Source: Kitagawia praeruptora
Lineage: Eukaryota; Streptophyta; Magnoliopsida; Apiales; Apiaceae
Direction: 5' to 3'
NCBI GenBank assembly: GCA_037693485.1
Contig: CM075348.1
Coordinates: forward strand, 124,073,609 to 124,137,608
Length of the DNA: 64,000 nt
A program made the position numbers and the translations under genes. How positions within the stretch are numbered: the stretch's first letter is position 1; every line of letters starts with the position of its first letter. This document shows, piece by piece, positions 57,692 through 64,000 of this stretch. A model generated the notes under the pieces. The model was not told the origin of the DNA, did not search any database, and saw only the letters and a program-made list of their open reading frames with translations.

Positions 57692-57852
57692 TAACAAAAA
57701 CATAATTTACTATTTTTAACATAATTATTAAAAGATGACATTTTTGTAATTTTCTTAAAAAGAGGGATAAAATCGTACCTTCATACCCATTAAAATGGTA
57801 TTTTTTGCCCTTGTGTTGAACTTTAATATATAGTAATAGATTAGGTGGTAGG

Positions 57853-58100
57853 GTAGTCTTTCCGCTTCCTTCCAACTGCCAGGCGTGCCGAACGGGCGTT
57901 CTTTTTTTGTTCTGACGGGCCACGGCGTGCCGACGTGCCGGGCTGCGGTTCACGTAGTTGTGGCTCGTGCACGGCACGTTTCACAGTAGAGGGCCGAACG
58001 GTTTTTGCACGTGTCTGCACTGTAGCGGGCCGGACGGTTTTTCTGGCGAATAATTCGCGTGTGTGCCGAGCCAAACCGTCCGTTTTCACAAATCTGGTCA
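57853..58100. mobile_element. GC-rich hAT-like element fragment
   Basis: Words such as 'gcgtgccgaacgggc', 'ggcgtgccgacgtgccggg' and 'cacggcacg' match the style of 49089-49520. Probable opposite part of the same split element; the terminus is not seen. Confidence 0.45.
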
Positions 58101-58106
58101 AAATTA

Positions 58107-58292
58107 TGAAAGCTCCATTATCTATCAAGACTCGCTTCACTTCTGAGTTTCCAATTACAGGAGTTATGATCAACGGGTGTATTGCATAATGAAACAGAAT
58201 GTCAACGGAAGCTCCATTATCTATCAAGACTCGCTTCACTTCTGAGTTTCCAATTACAGGAGTTATGATCAACGGGTGTATTGCATAATGAC
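58107..58292 (-). pseudogene. Ty3-type aspartic protease fragment, tandemly duplicated
   Basis: On the minus strand the peptide ITPVIGNSEVKRVLIDNGAS appears twice; this is the segment around the protease active site (D-N-G-A-S) of plant Ty3 polyproteins. The two copies are 99 bp apart (33 codons), so the duplication keeps frame. No other pol sequence is nearby, so it is a relic. Confidence 0.75.
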
Positions 58293-58680
58293 AAAATTTT
58301 AAAAAAGAAGTTTACTTTTAATTTTGTGAGAAGTGAAAATAAAGGTGAATATTGCTCATATTTTAAAAATAAATGGATAATGTATAATATAGTAAATATT
58401 ATTTTGCTAAAACTATAATATTGTATAATATAGCAAATATTATTTTGCTAAAACTATAATATTATACATTTAGCAAAAATATTTTTTTATATTACTGATC
58501 CAAGTAGTGACAAGAAAAAAATAATATTAAATATTAAATACTCAAAAAATAATCAAGTTTTATATTACTCAATTAAGTATTTATTTTCGCATTATAACCA
58601 TACTTTTACAAACTTACTAATGTCATTTATTTAGTTTCAATGATAATTCATAATCAATACAACATAATTGAAACCAAATT
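58293..58680. other. AT-rich DNA with a short tandem repeat
   Basis: A ~60-bp phrase ('ataatatagcaaatattatt') is duplicated near 58385-58465. No gene. Confidence 0.5.
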
Positions 58681-58961
58681 TTTTCGATCCGACCAAATCC
58701 AGTCCGAAAAGATCCGAACCGAATTTTATCTGATCTTAATCTAAAATTTATCCGACTTTAATCTGAAATGGACCCGATTCGAAACTAGATCGGACCGAAC
58801 CGAAACCGATTAAAATTTTGTAAAACCGATACTAGACCCGAACCGAATTAGATCCGATTCGATCCGAATTGTATCAAAATATATCAAAACCGAAAATTAA
58901 TCCGATCCGAAATGGAATCCGAAACCGAACTGAACATCCTATTTGCGAGGTCTAAATTACT
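58681..58961. mobile_element. Right arm of the hAT-like CCGAA-rich element
   Basis: Full of 'gatccgaaccgaat' words. The terminus atttgcgaggtcta is the near-complement of tagacctggcaaat at 35627. The following host DNA 'tactacataccatag' resembles the DNA left of 35627. Confidence 0.5.
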
Positions 58962-58964
58962 ACA

Positions 58965-59560
58965 TACCATAGAGGTTTCAGTGATGTGAATTGAGAACTC
59001 CTTTTCTTATGTCCGTGTAAAAAGATGTCGATTTCACTCTCAATCTTCTTTGAAGACGCCCAACAACTATTTCATTGAACTTTATAGAATCTGATGGGAA
59101 AATTTAGGTATCTTTGCTGATAAGCATTGACAGGCGCAAGTATGATTTCAGTTTCTCTCTAGGCGACAACACAACTTTTGGTGGTGTTGGCTACTTTATG
59201 CAGTAAGATATATTGCTTCAAGTTGAGTATTTGTTCTTGTTCTTAGTGCTCCATTGGTAATTCATATTGTTTTCTCCTCCAGATCAAGTGATTTTCATGA
59301 CAAGCTAATTGAAAAATAAAAAATGTACCGCTGTGAACAACAATTTCTTTCAATATATCTGTTTATAGTAAACTGAACTACGGAATAGGTGCATTGCTTT
59401 TTTATTCCAGAGTAATGTGAAATTAGAGGGTCTTTTGTCCAAAGCTCCTCGTGACACTTGACATTTTGATTACTTCTGGTTATTCTGCATATAGTCCAGA
59501 AACGACAACAAAGAAAAATCGTGGTTATCTTTCTGTTCCAATCGACAATGGAACACTTCT
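58965..59560 (+). pseudogene. Unrecognised exon-like fragments (right side of TE block)
   Basis: Protein-like pieces: YHRGFSDVN at about 58968, DRRKYDFSFSLGDNTTFGG at about 59130-59190 ending in ..GYFMQ, and NRGYLSVPIDNGTLL at about 59515-59560 followed by a donor-like gtatgt. YHRGF also appears at 35600. They may be exons of a gene interrupted by the 23-kb block. Family unknown; I give this low weight. Confidence 0.3.
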
Positions 59561-60532
59561 GGTATGTGGATCTTTGTTTGATTTGCTAGCTTTTGATGAT
59601 TAGGTCCTTGAAATCTAGAGCAAATGAAATTTCTGCTGGACCACAGAAATTTGCTTCTTGTTGTACAGTATTAATAAATTCTGTTACTGTCCTCTTTCTA
59701 TGTTTACAGACCAAAAACAATTTGGAGCAGGATTATTTCTTTCACCTCGGATTAATGATATTTCTGTTTACGTGCATTGGAACTTCGCTATAGTGATCTT
59801 TATTTAGTTACTCATGCTTCTAGTAAAACTACACAAGCGAAGAAAAAGTAGCACTAATAGGTTTGATTTGTGTTTGGTGACCCTCAAATCAATGAGCTTT
59901 GTGGTTTTTTTTTTTTTTTTTGCTAACCATTCTACTGTAATATTTTAAATAAACGAACTAAAGAAAACCCTTGTCTCCACCAGGGAGGAAGTTCAAGCTT
60001 ACAACTAAATAATAAAAGGCATACAGGCAACACGTTCATTTGTTCATCTTACTAGCTTAATTCAAAAGTTCTATATTTGGTGCATGAAATGTTCTATCAT
60101 TTGCAACTCCCGCCAGCTGGATCAACTGGTCTGTCTTGGTTTGAACCCGATCCTGTTCTCTTATTCACTTGTTCACCTTTTTCTGCATCTTTGTTCACAC
60201 CAACACATTCTTGTAGCTAACACTGTGTTTCAGAAACTTTTTTTGAAAAGAAAAGAAATGACAAGATTTCATTTCTTTAACTTGTTCCCAGAAGATATTT
60301 GTAGAAAGAAAAGAAAAGATTTCAAAAGATTTTGAAAGAAAATCATGTTATATTTGTGTACAAAATCTTCTTCCCACTTTTGAAAAAATTTAAAAAGAAA
60401 AGAAAATAAACTATTTTCTATTCTTTTCTTTTCTTTTATTGATTCGGGAGCCTGCTAATTCCGATATTTGCTTCTATAAAAGGAAGGAGCAAAACACTGG
60501 TTATGGTTCTGAGGGTAGTTTAGAGGGACAAT
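59561..60532. other. AT-rich DNA, nothing firm
   Basis: Contains a run of T at 59908-59922 and several 'aaaagaaaag' purine tracts at 60240-60440. No gene recognised. Confidence 0.4.
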
Positions 60533-61394
60533 TGTAATAACCCGAATTTTCAGAAAATGATTTTTATTATTATTTTAAGAATATTAATGTTTTTCCTAAA
60601 ATGAGGAGGAAATTTTTTATTTTATTTTATTGTTCATTATTCCAGTTCAAGGAATTTCAAAAGCGAATTATTTAATTATTGTCTGGTTTAGTATTATTAT
60701 GAACTATATTATGTGATTATTGTTGGAAGGTGGAATGTATGTGAAGTTGTGTTTATGTGTTTATATGATGATTTGTGTGAGCTGTGAAGGCTGATGTATT
60801 TTATTTATATTTTTGAGGATTTAAATATATTTAAATCATGCATTTTGATCCTCTGTTAATTTTATAAAATTATCGGAGGAATTAAAAATCATGAAATCTC
60901 TTGTAAAATTATCTTTATATATTTATTGAGTTTTTAAAAGTGTTGGGTGGATTAATTTGGGTGATTGAGTATTTTAAAATGATTTTAGGAGTTTTATTGT
61001 ATTTAAAGGATCAAAACTTTGAAAATTCATATTTAATTCATTTTTGATCCGAAAAATATTTCGAAAATATGTACGTGCTTGTAATTTTATATTCTTGATT
61101 TTAAAAATGAAAAGTTTAATTTTCCCAATTTTCTATTTAATTTCGATTTATAAAAGATGTGTATTAGTTTTTTTTACAAGAATGAGTAGTGTTTTATTTG
61201 GGCTCAGAGTTAAGTGTTAGTAGTAATATAAGTTATTGGGCCAAGCCCAATAACACCACAAAAACACAACCCGGTAGAGAGAAAACAGACGGGGAGAGAG
61301 AGTAGAGATTGGGGGAAGAAATTAGGGTTCTAAATTGAATTGGGGGTTTTTGAATTGAAACATATATATGTATGTATAGGCGTGTATAGCCAAC

Positions 61395-61630
61395 AACATG
61401 TTGGTGCAGTGGGTTGAACCCTTGTCTCCTTTGTAGGAGGTCAAGGGTTCGACCCCTGGGTGTGTGTGAGTTTAGTTTGTATTAGTTTCCTTTCTTTGTA
61501 TTTGCATTTGTATTTGTATTTGGCCGGGGGTCCTTCGGAAACAGCCTCCCTATTGTATAGGGGCATGGTCTGCGTACAGCTACCCTCCTCAGACACCACT
61601 TTGAGTGGTATTATAACTGAGTAAGCTAAG
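61395..61630 (+). mobile_element. SINE with tRNA-like head, copy 2
   Basis: Box A-like TGGTGCAGTGGG (61402-61413) and box B GGGTTCGACCCC (61445-61456) are followed by a body matching the complement of 18497-18690, including the complement of 'tgtacgcagaccatgcccc' and the end 'gagtggtattataactgag'. The 5' head is therefore Pol III-type. Inserted in the probable LTR. Confidence 0.75.
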
Positions 61631-61837
61631 TTTTTTATATGTATGTATAGGCGTGTGTAAGTGTGGGTGTGTGTATAAGTGAGTGTGTGCAACTGAATAA
61701 GGGGGAGAGGGAAGTCGACTGAGCTGTGCAGGCGGGGAGGGGGCGCCGCCGCCGCGCTGGCTGCTGGTGGTGGCCATCGCGCGGTGGTGTGACGCGGCGT
61801 AGCAGCAGTAGGGAAGCAGGGGTGGTCTGGTGTGGCG

Positions 61838-61840
<3 letters not shown>

Positions 61841-61875
<35 letters not shown>
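61841..61875. repeat. (GA)n microsatellite
   Basis: 35 bp of AG dinucleotides, following a short GC-rich stretch (61730-61800). Confidence 0.95.
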
Positions 61876-61878
<3 letters not shown>

Positions 61879-62552
61879 GAAATGGTGGGAGAGATTGGTT
61901 CCGGTGGCTTGAAATGCGGGTCGGAATTGAAAGGGTATAATTTCTATATTTTTAAATTATGTATTTAATTGTGGTAATTTAATTAGTTGATTGTAATTTT
62001 AATTAGTTGTGAAATTGCGAGTTTAATTATTAATTTTCGTGAATTAGTTCGGAGGGTCGATAATTATTAATTATGATTGATGGTATAAAGTACGAGATGA
62101 TTGTATTAATTTTTGGTGATTTAATTCGAAAGAGGATAATTGTTAGTTGTTAAGTGCAAATTGTTAATTGCTAATTGTTAATTATTATAGCCGAATATTA
62201 TATGTTAAGAATTATTTGAGTTGGCTAAGTATAGTTACCTTGTGCTAAATGATTATTAGTACTAATTGTTATATGTCGTATATTGTTGGAGTTATATGAT
62301 GTACTAATTGTAAATAGTGATGTTGGCATTAATTGTGGAGTTTATACGAGTTGACTAAATGGTATAAATCAAGTCTTAGTATTTGTTGAATGTATAATCG
62401 TCAATTACTTGGTGTTGGTAAGTATGGGAATACGTGATACATGTTAAATGTTAGAATTTGATAATAATTAGAATTGTGCTAGGGGTTATGAGAAGATCAC
62501 AAGTTTTTAAATGTCAATATTTAAAGGACTTGTGTAATTCCTTTCGACTAAT

Positions 62553-62770
62553 CCCTAGGGCTTACGAATATCCATGATTAGCTATCACGAGTATAATTAA
62601 TATACTTGAGTGATGTGATCATTGATATAGCGTAAGTAATAGTTAGTGCTAGGGGTTGTTCCCTAGGGCTTACGAACATCAATGATTGGTTGTCACGTGT
62701 ATCATTAAAATGCGTGAGAAATACGATCATTGGTGTAGCGTAAGTAGTAGTGTTAATTATTATGTGCTAG
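62553..62770. repeat. Tandem repeat, period 108 bp
   Basis: 'ccctagggcttacgaa' at 62553 recurs at 62661, and the following ~95 bp ('caatgatt', 'tatcac.', 'gatcattg.tatagcgtaag') match with changes. Internal to the probable LTR. Confidence 0.75.
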
Positions 62771-64000
62771 GTGCCGCATGTCTGGGCGGGTACTTTTCAT
62801 TATTTGTTTACTTTTATGTTGCTGCAAGTTGAGGCAGCTTTTATTTTATCAAAAGCAGGGTTATAAATTGTTTTGTTGGCATGGAGGGGCTGAGCCCATA
62901 GTCCGATAAACGAATACTACATGCCGAAATTTTCTAAAAATCCCCTGCATTTTAATTTATTTAACTTATCTGATTTCAATGGTTTAAATGTATGATTTGG
63001 GTGTTAACTGTTTATGTGTATATGTGCTAAGTGATTTATTTCGAGGATTTATGTGTTAATTCAAGGATTTATGTGTTTCGGGGATTAAATACGTTTTGAG
63101 AATTATTTATAAACTTAGTTGTCATAGAATGACACTAGTATTATAATTGTATATGTTAAGTGAAGTTGACTAAATGTGTTAGGTGCATTAATTTGTATTT
63201 GAGTAGTCAGCTATAGGGATAACAACTATAGTACGACTTTAAGTGATTCAGTGGTAATTCTGAATTGTGCCTACTCGAGATACGAGGGGGGGACTGACAC
63301 GTACTCGTAACAATTACAGTATCGTTAGGGCGTGATCAAGTGGAGCAACGTGTATCAAAAAGGAAGGATCGAGACGTCGTGTAAAGTTCATGGAACTGCT
63401 TGGGTGAAATGCCAAGGATTTATTCGCTGTGTGTTCCGTTTGATGCTAAGGACCAGAGGCAAGTTTATTTATACATACTCTATCGTTCAGAGTATATTTA
63501 TTTTGAAATATATGAAATATGTGGAATAAGACTTCAGTCCATATTTACAAGATTTCTTCTATCTCTATCTTGATAAATTGTTTACTTTTAAGTAAAATGG
63601 TTGACCGGAAATATATGTGATATGGAGAGTGATATACGATAAAGAGTAAAGTGATATGGGAAGGAATGGTATCAGTTGTTATTTATGGTTATTTTAATGA
63701 TATTATGGTATCAGTTATCTAAAGTTATTTTATAATATTACAGTTATGTGTAAATTGAGGATCTTTGAGTTCTAAACCCTGTCAGACGTTATTAATAAAT
63801 ATTTTGTTATATAAGGGGACAAGGGTTGATGTTTACAGATTTTCTTAAAAAGGGATTTCCATGTAAAGTATTTTAGTTGGTGTATTTTAAAGGTATTGAT
63901 ATATGAATGGAAAAGTGGAAGGGGTTATCTTTAGAGGTATATTTTCGAAAACTCGGACAAAGTTTTTAGAAAGAATTTCGCAATAATTAACCTAATGGCA

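Larger units (their letters stand above)
55995..57840 (-). mobile_element. Non-autonomous Helitron, 1.85 kb
   Basis: On the minus strand it starts A|TCTATTACTATATATTAAAG at 57840 and ends with a hairpin (GCCCGTGCcttGCACGGGC), TTTTACG and CTAG|T at 55995, fitting all terminal rules for Helitrons. The interior is a duplicated unit of about 590 bp (56790-57160 against 57400-57760). Each unit contains a tRNA-like segment. A 180-bp MITE sits in the second unit. No Rep/helicase. Confidence 0.8.
60533..64000 (+). mobile_element. Probable long LTR / LTR-retrotransposon start (partial)
   Basis: Starts TGTAATAACCCGAATTTTC at 60533, the usual beginning of long Ty3 chromovirus-type LTRs, and runs on without a gene to the window end. 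It contains a SINE (61395-61630), a (GA)n tract and a ~108-bp tandem repeat. The end, primer-binding site and coding region are not in view, so the call rests on the terminal motif and general character. Confidence 0.42.

Noticed and set aside
61730..61900. Coding start of a proline/serine-rich protein on the minus strand
   Set aside because: GC-rich low-complexity next to a (GA)n tract inside a probable LTR; no domain.
63660..63720. Primer-binding site 'tggtatcag' for the right-hand LTR element
   Set aside because: The phrase occurs twice in AT-rich DNA and does not continue as the usual 'agagc'; not a convincing PBS.

Overview
The window is nuclear DNA of a flowering plant, almost certainly a eudicot. 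It has spliced genes with GT..AG introns, very AT-rich intergenic DNA, and a dense, nested population of plant transposable elements. The SINE core and overall style would fit an asterid, but I cannot name the species from sequence alone.

Host genes. (1) A complete 15-exon dynamin-related protein gene of the DRP1E type lies at 8333-15297 (+) and encodes 638 aa; it acts in membrane fission and cell-plate trafficking. (2) At 16529-17776 (-) is a HAD-type phosphatase of the SGPP family; its exons are recognisable but carry stops and a frame break, so I call it a pseudogene. (3) A complete 7-exon UMP-CMP kinase gene lies at 27932-31538 (+), encodes 202 aa and has an intron in its 5' leader. (4) Weak exon-like pieces at 35300-35620 and 58965-59560 may be halves of one unrecognised gene separated by about 23 kb of transposons.

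Layout. 1-1997: probable LTR (-) interrupting a LINE. 1998-6061: dead LINE-A (-). 6062-8332: AT-rich upstream DNA. 8333-17776: DRP1E and the HAD pseudogene, with two MITEs in DRP1E introns. 17777-20200: SINE copy, hairpin DNA and a 287-bp foldback element. 20205-26364: nested or tandem non-autonomous Helitrons. 26423-31538: a Stowaway MITE, then the UMP-CMP kinase gene with a second Stowaway in an intron. 31539-35260: several hAT-like MITEs and a retroposon with a target-site duplication. 35627-58961: a 23-kb TE block. It holds a 12.3-kb CACTA element (36363-48669, TSD TGT) that contains three (TA)n-bounded foldback elements, a 5'-truncated LINE-B and a non-autonomous LTR retrotransposon with near-identical 1218-bp LTRs. 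To its right are a full-length LINE-C (49623-55314, 16-bp TSD), a minus-strand Helitron (55995-57840) and a duplicated Ty3-type protease fragment. 60533-64000: probable long LTR containing a second SINE copy.

The two intact genes are housekeeping genes with no shared operon-like logic. The most unusual material is the foldback family bounded by (TA)n tracts, which carries ACTGTTCA...TGACGTCA...TGAACAGT hairpins and a GC-rich GGTGCCCCTGGCGGGGCCA motif, together with the repeated TTTGATCTG motifs in DRP1E intron 1.
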